Origin: Nakamurella flava
GTDB lineage: Bacteria; Actinomycetota; Actinomycetes; Mycobacteriales; Nakamurellaceae
Assembly: GCF_005298075.1 (NCBI RefSeq)
Contig: NZ_SZZH01000001.1
Span: 1,240,001 to 1,304,000, forward strand
Direction: 5' to 3'
DNA: 64,000 nt
Every line of letters begins with the position of its first letter. Position 1 is the stretch's first letter. The position numbers and the translations under genes were made by a program. This document shows positions 37,862 to 46,555 of the stretch, piece after piece. Below the pieces are notes generated by a model. It had not been told where the DNA came from. It saw nothing but the letters and a program-made list of their open reading frames with translations, and did not search any database.

Positions 37862-39451
37862 ATGGCAACGGCGCGGGGGGCAAGTGGCCGCAGGTGGGTC
37901 CGTCGACGGCGGATGTCGGCGGGTCTGGCCATCGTGTGCCTGGCCACGGCCTGCTCGTCCACCGTCGCCGGTCGCGCCACCGTCGGCAGTCCACTGGCCA
38001 CCAGCAGTTCCGCAATTCCCTCGGCAACCGACGTCCCGAGCACCACCTCCTCCGCGGCGCCCACCACCGCGGCCGCCCGGGAACCCGACGGCGCGGTCGG
38101 CACCATCGGCGACGACGGGATCGGCGACCCCTATTACCCGCTGTCCGGTAACGGCGGCTACCAGGTCGACGCCTACGACGTCGACGCCCGGTACGACCCG
38201 GTCAGCAACGACTTCTCGGCCACCACCACCATCACCGGCACGGTGCTGTCCACCGAGGGGCTCAGCCGGTTCAACCTCGATCTGTCCGGGGCCATGGACG
38301 TCAGTGCGGTCACCGTGAACGGCGCCCCCGCCGCCGACGTCGAGCACGACGAGGACGAACTCGTCATCACCCCGGCCGACCTGGCGGCGGCTGGTTCGGC
38401 CTTGACCGTCACCGTCACCTACGCCGGCAACCCCACGGTCGTCGACGGCGGGACCGGCGGACTCGGCGACGGCGGCTGGTATCACCTCGACGGCGGGGGC
38501 GCGCTGGCCGTCGGGGAACCGTTCTCGGCATCGGCCTGGTACCCGGTCAACGAGCACCCCTCCGACCCGGCGACCTTCGCGGTCACCATGACGGTCCCCG
38601 AGGGATGGCAGGTCATCTCCAACGGCCGCCAGCAGACCGACGGCCTGCCCGCGGCCCCCGCTGGATCCACCGTCTTCCGGTGGGCCATCGACAAGCCCAT
38701 CGCCAGCTACCTGACCACCGTGTACGTCGACAAGTTCACCGTCCTGACGGACCAGCTCGCCGACGGGACCCCGATCGTCAGCGCCCTGGGCCCCACCGCC
38801 GTCGGGGACCGCGCCGCGGCGGAGAGCACGCGAGAAGTCATCGCGGCACTGGAGGAATGGTTCGGCCCCTACCCGTACGACTCCGCAGGCGGCATCTTCC
38901 CGGGGCAGGACCTCGGCTTTGCCCTCGAAACCGCCAGCCGCCCGGTCTATTTCGCCGGGACGAGTATCGGCATCGTGGCCCATGAACAGGCCCACCAGTG
39001 GTACGGCGACCTCGTCAGCATCGACCGCTGGGCCGACATCTGCCTCAACGAGTGCTTCGCCTCGTACGCCGAATGGTTGTGGGACGCCCGCACCAATGGG
39101 GTCGACCTGGACGCCCGCTGGAAGGTGGCCATGGCCGACACCGTGCGCGAAGCCCGGTTCTGGCGGTCGCCACTCGTCGACATGGGCGCGGGTGAGGAGT
39201 TCACCCGCGTCTACGACCGGGGTCCGCTCGCAGTGCACGCCCTGCGGGCGGAGATGGGCGACGAGGCCTTCTTCGCGCTGCTCAAGGGGTGGCCGGCGAC
39301 CCACGGCGGGCAGGTCGTCGACTGGACGGAATTCGAGAACTACACCTCGAGCATCGCCGGCCGGGACATGAAGCCGTTCCTGGACGCCTGGTTCCGGTCG
39401 ACCACCGTCCCGGACGAGCCCTATCGGACCCCGGGATCCCTGGGCGGCTGA
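37862..39451 (+). CDS. Secreted M1-family metallopeptidase lipoprotein
   Basis: 529 residues. After basic residues comes a signal peptide ending LATACSS (lipobox), then a Ser/Thr linker, an N-terminal beta domain, and the thermolysin-like domain with VAHEQAHQWYGDLVS and the distal Glu in NECFASYAEW (M1 HExxH-18-E). The exopeptidase motif GxMEN is replaced by FALETASRPVYF, as in other actinobacterial secreted M1 proteins, so N-terminal specificity may differ. The C-terminal domain of large aminopeptidases is absent. Expected to be anchored on the outer membrane face. Confidence 0.85.
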   Translation: MATARGASGRRWVRRRRMSAGLAIVCLATACSSTVAGRATVGSPLATSSSAIPSATDVPSTTSSAAPTTAAAREPDGAVGTIGDDGIGDPYYPLSGNGGYQVDAYDVDARYDPVSNDFSATTTITGTVLSTEGLSRFNLDLSGAMDVSAVTVNGAPAADVEHDEDELVITPADLAAAGSALTVTVTYAGNPTVVDGGTGGLGDGGWYHLDGGGALAVGEPFSASAWYPVNEHPSDPATFAVTMTVPEGWQVISNGRQQTDGLPAAPAGSTVFRWAIDKPIASYLTTVYVDKFTVLTDQLADGTPIVSALGPTAVGDRAAAESTREVIAALEEWFGPYPYDSAGGIFPGQDLGFALETASRPVYFAGTSIGIVAHEQAHQWYGDLVSIDRWADICLNECFASYAEWLWDARTNGVDLDARWKVAMADTVREARFWRSPLVDMGAGEEFTRVYDRGPLAVHALRAEMGDEAFFALLKGWPATHGGQVVDWTEFENYTSSIAGRDMKPFLDAWFRSTTVPDEPYRTPGSLGG

Positions 39452-39461
39452 GCGGCCCAGG

Positions 39462-40079
39462 TCAGACCAGTTCGGCCAACAGCACGGTGGGGCCACCCCG
39501 CCACGCACCGACCAGCCGTGCACCGGAGCCGATGTCCTCGCCGGTCGACGGGTGACGCCACACGCGCAGGGCCCCGCCGGGGAACGTCATCACCGCTACC
39601 TCGCCGGCTTCTTCGGGAACGACGGCGCGGCGGGGATCCAGACCGGGCACCCGGGCGGCACCCGCAGGCACGCCCCGCAGTTCGCCCCGGGTGGGGAGAT
39701 GTTCGCCGTCGCGGATCAACTCCGCCTCTCGGCCACCGCCGTCGATCGCCGCCACGACGGTGCCGACGTAGACCGGATCGGTGATGCCGTCGTAGACGTA
39801 ACGTCGACCCAGAACGGAGTGCTCCATGACGCCGATCGGGTCGACCCCGTCGAGTGGGACACCGCGGTAGGTCACCGGCACCTGTAGGACCGGGCCGTCA
39901 CCGAAGCGGACGAAGAAGGTCTCGACGCCGACCTGACCGTCCGGGTCGTCGAGCCGCGGCGAGCCGAGGATCTCCGGGCCCACGCTGGCGTCACCGACGA
40001 ACCACGACTGCCGGGGCACCCAGGCGGCCAGGGTCTCCGGCTTGCTTGGGGTCAGCTCGGCGTGGTGGATGATCGCCAC
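39462..40079 (-). CDS. Stand-alone maltokinase N-terminal-cap-like protein
   Basis: 205 residues resembling the N-terminal cap domain of maltokinase (Mak). IHHAELTPSKPETLAAWVPRQ leads the protein, followed by ETFFVRFGDGPVLQVPVTYRG and LGRRYVYDGITDPVYVGTVV. No kinase domain follows: the frame ends here and glyS lies upstream. Proteins of this type occur singly in actinobacteria and are often labelled alpha-glucan-branching-like, without proven function. The ATG overlaps nothing. Same strand as glyS, 81 bases downstream. Confidence 0.62.
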   Translation of the reverse strand: MAIIHHAELTPSKPETLAAWVPRQSWFVGDASVGPEILGSPRLDDPDGQVGVETFFVRFGDGPVLQVPVTYRGVPLDGVDPIGVMEHSVLGRRYVYDGITDPVYVGTVVAAIDGGGREAELIRDGEHLPTRGELRGVPAGAARVPGLDPRRAVVPEEAGEVAVMTFPGGALRVWRHPSTGEDIGSGARLVGAWRGGPTVLLAELV

Positions 40080-40142
40080 GGTCGTCTCCCTGTATCCCGG
40101 TCGTGCGGTGGACGGTGCCGTCCCGGCCGGCTGGGCGGCGGG

Positions 40143-40176
40143 CCTGATCGGCGCATCCCGTCAGGCGCCGATCAGG
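40143..40176 (-). terminator. Hairpin overlapping the glyS stop codon
   Basis: Arms 40165-40176 and 40143-40154 form a perfect 12-bp stem with a ten-base loop that contains the glyS stop (40161-40163). The 5' arm codes for the last residues of the protein. Confidence 0.65.
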
Positions 40177-41546
40177 CGGGCGGCCAGGTAGGACTGCACC
40201 TGATCGAGCGCGATCCGCTCCTGCCCCATCGTGTCCCGCTCGCGGATGGTGACGGCCTGGTCGGTGGCGGTGTCGAAGTCGACGGTGATGCAGAATGGCG
40301 TCCCGATCTCGTCCTGGCGGCGGTAACGCCGCCCGATCTGACCGGCGTCGTCGAAGTCGACGTTCCAGGTCTTGCGCAGGGAAGCGGCCAGGTCGCGGGC
40401 GATCGGCGTCAGGTCGGCGTTCCGGGACAGCGGGAGCACCGCCGCCTTGACCGGCGACAACCGCGGGTCGAGCCGCAGCACCGTGCGCTTGTCCACCCCG
40501 CCCTTGGTGTTCGGGGCCTCGTCCTCGGCGTACGCGTCGATGAGGAAGGTCATCAACGACCGGGTCAGGCCGGCTGCCGGCTCGATGACGTACGGCATCC
40601 AGCGCTCACCGGTGGTCTGGTCGAAGTACGACAGATCACTCCCGGAATGCTGCGAATGGGTGGACAAGTCGAAATCGGTGCGGTTGGCGATGCCTTCGAG
40701 TTCGCCCCATTCGCTGCCCTGGAATCCGAAGCGGTACTCGATGTCGACGGTGCGCTTCGAGTAATGCGACAGCTTTTCTTTCGGATGCTCGAAATGACGC
40801 AGATTGTCGGCGTCGACACCCAGATCGACGTACCAGCGGGTGCGCTCGTCGATCCAGTACTGGTGCCATTCCTCGTCGGTACCGGGCTGGACGAAGAACT
40901 CCATCTCCATCTGCTCGAACTCGCGGGTCCGGAAGATGAAGTTGCCGGGGGTGATCTCGTTGCGGAACGACTTGCCGATCTGACCGATGCCGAACGGCGG
41001 CTTGCGCCGGGCCGAACCCATCACGTTCTGGAAGTTGACGAAGATGCCCTGCGCCGTCTCCGGGCGGAGATAGTGCAAACCGCTCTCGTCCTCGACCGGC
41101 CCGAGATAGGTCTTCAACATCATGTCGAAATTGCGGGACTCGGTCCACTGGCCGCGCACACCACAATTCGGGCAGCTGATGTCCGCGAGACCGTTCTCCG
41201 GGGCACGCCCCTTCTTCTCCTCGAATTCCTCCTCGAGATGATCGGCGCGAAAACGCTTGTGACAGCTCAGGCATTCGGTGAGCGGGTCGGTGAACGCGCC
41301 GACGTGGCCGGAGGCCACCCACACCTGGCGGGGCAGGATGATCGAGGAGTCGAGGCCGACGACGTCGTCCCGGCCGCGGACGACGGACGCCCACCACTGC
41401 CGCTTGATGTTCTCCTTCAGTTCGACGCCCAGCGGACCGTAGTCCCACGCCGACCTGGTGCCCCCGTAGATCTCACCGCTGGGGAAGACGAAACCTCTCC
41501 GCTTGGCGAGCGATACGACGGCATCAATGCGGTTGGCGGGTGCCAC
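40161..41546 (-). CDS. glyS: Glycyl-tRNA synthetase (alpha2 type)
   Basis: A 461-residue class II synthetase that charges tRNA-Gly. Start: [20 protein letters not shown] and [10 protein letters not shown] zinc-binding pair (CLSCHKRF, then CPNCGVRG) lies near residues 90-145. Motif 2 is [20 protein letters not shown] and motif 3 is in [11 protein letters not shown]. The C-terminal anticodon domain follows. GTG start, with a purine-rich region upstream. Length matches the dimeric eukaryote-like enzyme of actinobacteria. Confidence 0.97.
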   Translation of the reverse strand: MAPANRIDAVVSLAKRRGFVFPSGEIYGGTRSAWDYGPLGVELKENIKRQWWASVVRGRDDVVGLDSSIILPRQVWVASGHVGAFTDPLTECLSCHKRFRADHLEEEFEEKKGRAPENGLADISCPNCGVRGQWTESRNFDMMLKTYLGPVEDESGLHYLRPETAQGIFVNFQNVMGSARRKPPFGIGQIGKSFRNEITPGNFIFRTREFEQMEMEFFVQPGTDEEWHQYWIDERTRWYVDLGVDADNLRHFEHPKEKLSHYSKRTVDIEYRFGFQGSEWGELEGIANRTDFDLSTHSQHSGSDLSYFDQTTGERWMPYVIEPAAGLTRSLMTFLIDAYAEDEAPNTKGGVDKRTVLRLDPRLSPVKAAVLPLSRNADLTPIARDLAASLRKTWNVDFDDAGQIGRRYRRQDEIGTPFCITVDFDTATDQAVTIRERDTMGQERIALDQVQSYLAARLIGA

Positions 41547-41645
41547 GGCGAGTACTCCTGTCTGGAACTGACGGTGCGTGTCGAGGGTACTCAGCCCGGA
41601 CGCCCCGTTCTGACGCCTGCGGGACCGGACCCGCCGGTCGGGGGG

Positions 41646-41999
41646 TCAGCGGCCGGGGACCGGAACGATGGGGTCGAGGAGGCTGAGCACCCCGTCGTCG
41701 GCGACCGCGTCGACCTCGTAGACGGCACTGGTCGCCGTGATGGCCGGCTCCGTCGCCCCGGACAGCCAGGGGATGAGCGTGGCCCGGACCTCCATCGGTG
41801 AGGTGGCGGACCGGTAGGCCGCGGCCGAGTCGAACTCGGCCACCAGCACGCGCAGGTCCTGGTCCTCGGTGGATCGGGCCCACCGCAGCCTTCGGGTCTG
41901 CGGTTGCGCGGCCAGCGCGGCGACCATGGCATCCGCGCCGGCCTCGGCGAGCTCCCGGTCGACAGCGGGGAACCGGACGGTGATCACGAGCAGGAACAT
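41646..41999 (-). CDS. Small ABM (antibiotic-biosynthesis monooxygenase-like) domain protein
   Basis: 117 residues with a ferredoxin-like alpha/beta pattern: LLVITVRFPAV, then a helix, LRVLVAEFDSAAAYRSATS, and VYEVDAV. This fits the dimeric alpha+beta barrel (ABM) superfamily, which includes quinone monooxygenases and heme degraders. No specific substrate can be assigned. It begins five bases after the sbcC stop, so is probably the third gene of the sbcD-sbcC transcript. Confidence 0.6.
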   Translation of the reverse strand: MFLLVITVRFPAVDRELAEAGADAMVAALAAQPQTRRLRWARSTEDQDLRVLVAEFDSAAAYRSATSPMEVRATLIPWLSGATEPAITATSAVYEVDAVADDGVLSLLDPIVPVPGR

Positions 42000-42003
42000 C
42001 GGC

Positions 42004-45000
42004 TCACGCCACCTCCGTCCGCAGCGTCGAGCCACTGGCCGAGCGATGCACCGACAGCCGGCTCGAGATGCGCTGCCGGAGTTCGGGCACGTGGGAGACG
42101 ACCCCGACGACGCGACCGGCTGCCCGCAGGTCGTCCAGCGTATCCATCACCAGGTCGAGAGCATCCGTGTCCAGGCTGCCGAACCCCTCGTCCACGAAGA
42201 GGGTGTCCAGAACGCGGCCGCCGGACTCCGCCGCGACCACGTCGGCCAAGCCGAGGGCCAACGCCAGGGACGCCAGGAAGGACTCTCCCCCCGACAGCGT
42301 CTTCACCGAGCGGATCCGCCCGGACCACCCGTCGACGATGTCGATGCCCAATCCCCCGGCCTTGCCCCGGTACTCCCGCTCGGTCGTGGGGACGAAGCCG
42401 TAGCGACCGGCCGACATGCGGGTCAGGTGTGCCCCGGCGGCATCGGTGACCTGCCGCAGTCGGGCGGCCAGCACATAGGTGCGCAGCGCCAGTCCCGGAC
42501 CGTTCTGGCCGCGCCCGGCCAGTGTCTCGGCCAGGGCCCCCACCTCGGCGGCCGCGGCGGCCAGGGGTCGCCGTGCCTCCCAGGCCTGCAGGAGTCGACC
42601 GGCCAGGTGCCGCACCCGGTCCCGGCGGGTGACGGCGGCGACCGCCAGAGCGGCGGTCTCCTCGGTCAGTGACCGAGCGGCGGCGGCCCGGTCGGCCAGC
42701 GCGGACAGATCGACGTCCGCACCTTCGAGGTCGGAACGCAGATCGGCGAAGACGGGGTCGGCCAACCGCGCCAGCACCCGGGTTCGGCGATCCTCGGCGG
42801 CTCGCAGCTCCTCAGCCAGCTGATCGGCGTCCTCGGCGGCCGCGGTCAGGGCGTCGTCCAGGCCGGCGAATCCGGCCGTCCGAACGGTGTCGTCGAGGCG
42901 CCGCTGGGCGTCGACCAACCGTCGGTGGGCCTCGTCATGACGGTCGGCGGCGTCGGCCAGTTCCTCGGCCGCCCGCGCACGGTCCTGGAGGTACCGGCGT
43001 CGGGCACCGATGTCCGGGAAACCGCCGGCGGCGTCGGCCAGTCGCGCCTTGCGGTCCCGCAGGACGGCCGTCAGCGCCTCGATCTCGCTCTGCACGGCCG
43101 TCAGCCGGGCCGTGACGCCCTCCCTCCGCAGGCCCGCGTCGTACAACTGCCGGGTCGCGGCATCGAGGCGTTCGCCCAGGGCCGTGCACTGGCCGGACAC
43201 CGTGACCAGTTCGTCCAGGCGGGCGGCCGCTTCGCGGAGTCGTGCCCGGACGTCGGCGATGTCGGGCAGTCGGTCGAGCAGCGCATCGAGATCGTCCGCT
43301 GCGGCGTCGTCGGGCTCGACCGCTCCGCCGCCAGCGGCGCCGGGCGCACCGGCCAGAACCGCGGGGTCGGTCGGGTCGAAGAGGGTGAACGGCACGTCGT
43401 CGGCTGTGGCCGATGGATCGGTGGTCGCGGTGGCCGGCTCGTCCTGCGACTCGCTCGCGACCGCTCGATACGGCTCGGCCATGGCGGCGTCGAGCAACTG
43501 CCGCAGACGGCTGTACTGCTGGGCGTGAGCGGCGGCCGCTGATTCCCGTTCGGTCGCTGTCTCTTTCACCCGCTGTTCCGCGCCGCGCAGTTCGGCCGGA
43601 CCAACCGGCGACCCCCCGGGCGCGGCGGGCGACGGGTGCGATTCGGAACCGCAGACCGGGCAATCGGCCCCGTCGACCAGCTGGGCGGCCAGCTCCGCGG
43701 CGATGCCGGCCAGCCGCCGCTCGATCAGCGTCTGACTGGCGTCGACGGCCGCCTGATGGGCCGTGACCGCGGCCTGGCGACGGCGCTCGGACCGGTCGAG
43801 GTCACGACGGGACTGCGGCACGGCGGCCACCGCGTCGGTCAGCCGTTGCAGTGACTCCACTGTTCGCCGCGCCTCGGGTAGCTCTTCGCGGGCGGCGCGG
43901 GCCCGACCGACCTGGTCGGTCAGGGCAGCGATCCGTTCGGGCAGACCGACGAGGGCCTGCTCGATCTCCGCGGCCTCCGTCTCGGCGCGGTGGTGTCGTC
44001 GGCGGGCGTCGGCCCACCGCTGGGAGTCCGCGGCCTGCTCCTGGGCCAGCGAGGACAGGGCGACCAGTTCGCCGGCCCGTTCCCGGTCGGCGACCGCCGC
44101 GCGCCGCAGGACCGCCGGATCAGGCTGATGCGCTGCCGAGGCGCCGGTCGATACCGGTGCGCGCTGGCCTGGTGGAGCCGGCAGCAGTGCATCCATGGTC
44201 TCGTCCACGGCTCCCGCCGGCGCGGTGGCGCGGACGGCGCGGAAGCGCTGGTGGGCGCGCTGCCTGGACGCCGAGAGTTCCCGGACCTCGGCCCGGGCAG
44301 TGACCACCTGGGCCTGCGCGGTGGTCACCGGGTGGGCGCGCTGGTGCCGGTCGATCCGCACCGGATGCTGGGTGAACCGGACGGCCGACTGTTCGACATC
44401 GGCCAGCTCGGCGTGCAGACCGACCCACCGCGCGCGCCGTTCGGCGTCGGCCCGGGCGGACCGGAGTTGTTCCCCCGCCGCCGCGTGATCACGGGCGGCG
44501 GTTCGGGCCACCGCCGCGGTCAGATCGGCCTCATCAGCCAGCCGATCGCGCAGGTCGGCGACCCAGGTCGGATCGGCATCCTCCGGGGGCTCGCGGTGCG
44601 CGGCCTCAGCCACCCGGGCGACCAACTCGCGGACCGCATCGTCGGCGGAACGCAGTTCGGCGGTCGCTGATCGGCGGCGCTCGGCGAACCACTCCTCGAT
44701 GGCCCCGAAGCGACCGGTGTCGAAGAGCTTCTCCAGCAGGACGGCACGCTCGGCGGTGTCGGCCCGCAGGAAGCGGGCGAAGTCTCCCTGTGGAAGCAGC
44801 ACCACCTGGAAGAACTGGTCCGCCGACATCCCCAGCAGGTCGGCGACCGTGTCGCCGACCTCGGCAGCCCTCGACAATCCGGACGGCGGGCGGCCGTCCG
44901 GAGCGGCATCCAGGAAGCGGAGCAGGACCCGCGCCCGTTCCAGGGTGGTCCCGGTTCCCCGCGTCTTCGGACGCTGGTATTCCGGTGCCCGCACGATCTC

Positions 45001-45270
45001 CACCCGGGACCCGCCCAGGGTCGCCAGCAGACGAACCTCGGTGCGCTGCTCGGGTGTGGCCTGGTCGCACCGCAACCGCCGGGCCTCGTGGCGAGCCCCG
45101 GGGACCCGACCGAAGAGGGCGAACGCGACGGCATCGAGCACAGTCGTCTTCCCGGCACCCGTGTCGCCGTGCAGCAGGAACAGCCCATCGGCGCCGAGCC
45201 GGTCGAAGTCGACCTCGACCCGACCGGGGTACGGGCCGAAGGCTTCGATCTCCAGACGGTGCAGCCTCAT
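42004..45270 (-). CDS. sbcC: Exonuclease subunit SbcC (Rad50-like)
   Basis: A 1088-residue SMC-like ATPase of the SbcCD nuclease that opens hairpins and protein-blocked DNA ends. Walker A is GDTGAGKTTVLDA (residues 35-47). Long coiled coils flank a zinc hook, ADCPVCGSESHP (around residue 535). The C-terminal lobe has the signature LSGGESFLASLALALGLAD and Walker B VLDTLFVDEGFGSLD, ending in the D-loop/H-loop VVSHVPELR. Coupled to sbcD by a four-base overlap. Confidence 0.96.
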   Translation of the reverse strand: MRLHRLEIEAFGPYPGRVEVDFDRLGADGLFLLHGDTGAGKTTVLDAVAFALFGRVPGARHEARRLRCDQATPEQRTEVRLLATLGGSRVEIVRAPEYQRPKTRGTGTTLERARVLLRFLDAAPDGRPPSGLSRAAEVGDTVADLLGMSADQFFQVVLLPQGDFARFLRADTAERAVLLEKLFDTGRFGAIEEWFAERRRSATAELRSADDAVRELVARVAEAAHREPPEDADPTWVADLRDRLADEADLTAAVARTAARDHAAAGEQLRSARADAERRARWVGLHAELADVEQSAVRFTQHPVRIDRHQRAHPVTTAQAQVVTARAEVRELSASRQRAHQRFRAVRATAPAGAVDETMDALLPAPPGQRAPVSTGASAAHQPDPAVLRRAAVADRERAGELVALSSLAQEQAADSQRWADARRRHHRAETEAAEIEQALVGLPERIAALTDQVGRARAAREELPEARRTVESLQRLTDAVAAVPQSRRDLDRSERRRQAAVTAHQAAVDASQTLIERRLAGIAAELAAQLVDGADCPVCGSESHPSPAAPGGSPVGPAELRGAEQRVKETATERESAAAAHAQQYSRLRQLLDAAMAEPYRAVASESQDEPATATTDPSATADDVPFTLFDPTDPAVLAGAPGAAGGGAVEPDDAAADDLDALLDRLPDIADVRARLREAAARLDELVTVSGQCTALGERLDAATRQLYDAGLRREGVTARLTAVQSEIEALTAVLRDRKARLADAAGGFPDIGARRRYLQDRARAAEELADAADRHDEAHRRLVDAQRRLDDTVRTAGFAGLDDALTAAAEDADQLAEELRAAEDRRTRVLARLADPVFADLRSDLEGADVDLSALADRAAAARSLTEETAALAVAAVTRRDRVRHLAGRLLQAWEARRPLAAAAAEVGALAETLAGRGQNGPGLALRTYVLAARLRQVTDAAGAHLTRMSAGRYGFVPTTEREYRGKAGGLGIDIVDGWSGRIRSVKTLSGGESFLASLALALGLADVVAAESGGRVLDTLFVDEGFGSLDTDALDLVMDTLDDLRAAGRVVGVVSHVPELRQRISSRLSVHRSASGSTLRTEVA

Positions 45271-46430
45271 CGGACGGCCTCGGTGACGCGGCCCGACTGG
45301 ATGGCCGCTGCCAGCAGAGCGACCTCCGACGGGATGGGGGCCGAACCCCGGCAGTCCTGCAGGAACGCCTCCACCACCGTCAGGTCGTCCGGAGCGGCCC
45401 GCGTCCCGGACGTCGCGGCGGTCCCCGGTCCCGGCGGGACGGCTTCGGGTACCCACTGGACGTTCACCGTGTGCGGTAGGACCGCCTGCAGCCGGCGCAT
45501 CGGTTCCACCGGCCGGACCGGATCGGTGAGTTGCGCCGCCACCCAGGCGTCGGCCAGATCCGTTCTGGTCAGCAGATCGGCCAGCTCGCCGCGCACGGTC
45601 ACCAGGCGGCGGCTCGCCGGCAGGTCGCGGGACGTGACGACGGGAAGGACGTCCCCAGGCGCCAGTTCGACCAGCAGCACCTGCTTGGTCTGACCGGCCT
45701 CCGAGAACGAGTACGGCAGCGGCGATCCGGGGTAACGGATGGTGGGCGTCACGGCCTGTGGCCGGTGCAGATGCCCCAGGGCGACGTAGTCGACCCCGTC
45801 GAAGACGTCGGCCGTCACCGACTCGACGCCCCCGACCGCAATAGAGCGCTCCGACCCACCGGGCATCGCCCCGACGACGAACGCGTGGGCCAGGACCACC
45901 GACCGCGTGCCCCTCGGCCGGGCGGCCAGGTCGGCCCGAATCCGGTCCATGGCGGCCGCCATCACGTCCTGATGATGCAGCCGCCCGCTCAGCGCCCACT
46001 CGTCCCGCACCAGCTCCGGTTCCAGGTAGGGGATCGCGTAGACGGCCACCGCCGCAGCTTCCGGGGCGTCGGCCATCGGTAGCAGCACCGGGGTGGCGAC
46101 GTCCGCCGGCCGGGTCCGCAGGTGCAGGCCGCCGGCGGCCAGGAACTCGGTGAACGCGCCTAGCCGGGGGGCGGAATCGTGGTTGCCGGCGATCACCACG
46201 ACCGGGATCCCCGCGCCAGCCAGCCGGGCCAGCACCCGCGACGCCGTCTGCACCGTCTCCGGCGACGGCACCGCCCGGTCGTAGAGGTCCCCGGAGACGA
46301 GGACGGCGTCGACCCGCTCGGCCACGGCCAGATCGATCACCGCATCGAGCACGGCCTGCTGCTCCGCCAGCAGGCTGTGACCGTGGAACGTCCGGCCCAG
46401 GTGCCAGTCGGAGGTGTGCAGCAATCGCAT
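45267..46430 (-). CDS. sbcD: Exonuclease subunit SbcD (Mre11-like)
   Basis: A 387-residue calcineurin-type phosphoesterase, the nuclease partner of SbcC. Metal motifs in order: LLHTSDWHLGRTF, LVSGDLYDRAVPS, VIAGNHDSAPR and the late YVALGHLHRPQ. The C-terminal cap follows. The ATG at 46430 begins the canonical MRLLHTSDWH. Confidence 0.96.
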   Translation of the reverse strand: MRLLHTSDWHLGRTFHGHSLLAEQQAVLDAVIDLAVAERVDAVLVSGDLYDRAVPSPETVQTASRVLARLAGAGIPVVVIAGNHDSAPRLGAFTEFLAAGGLHLRTRPADVATPVLLPMADAPEAAAVAVYAIPYLEPELVRDEWALSGRLHHQDVMAAAMDRIRADLAARPRGTRSVVLAHAFVVGAMPGGSERSIAVGGVESVTADVFDGVDYVALGHLHRPQAVTPTIRYPGSPLPYSFSEAGQTKQVLLVELAPGDVLPVVTSRDLPASRRLVTVRGELADLLTRTDLADAWVAAQLTDPVRPVEPMRRLQAVLPHTVNVQWVPEAVPPGPGTAATSGTRAAPDDLTVVEAFLQDCRGSAPIPSEVALLAAAIQSGRVTEAVR

Positions 46431-46555
46431 GATCAGAACCGTAGGTCGAGTGTCCGACAGCGGGTTCTCCGCGCGGTTCGGCGTGTTGCCGGTCGGTGGG
46501 ACGACCGGTCAGGACCATGCTGCGGATGCCGCCGCCGGGTCGTGGCCCGCACCGG

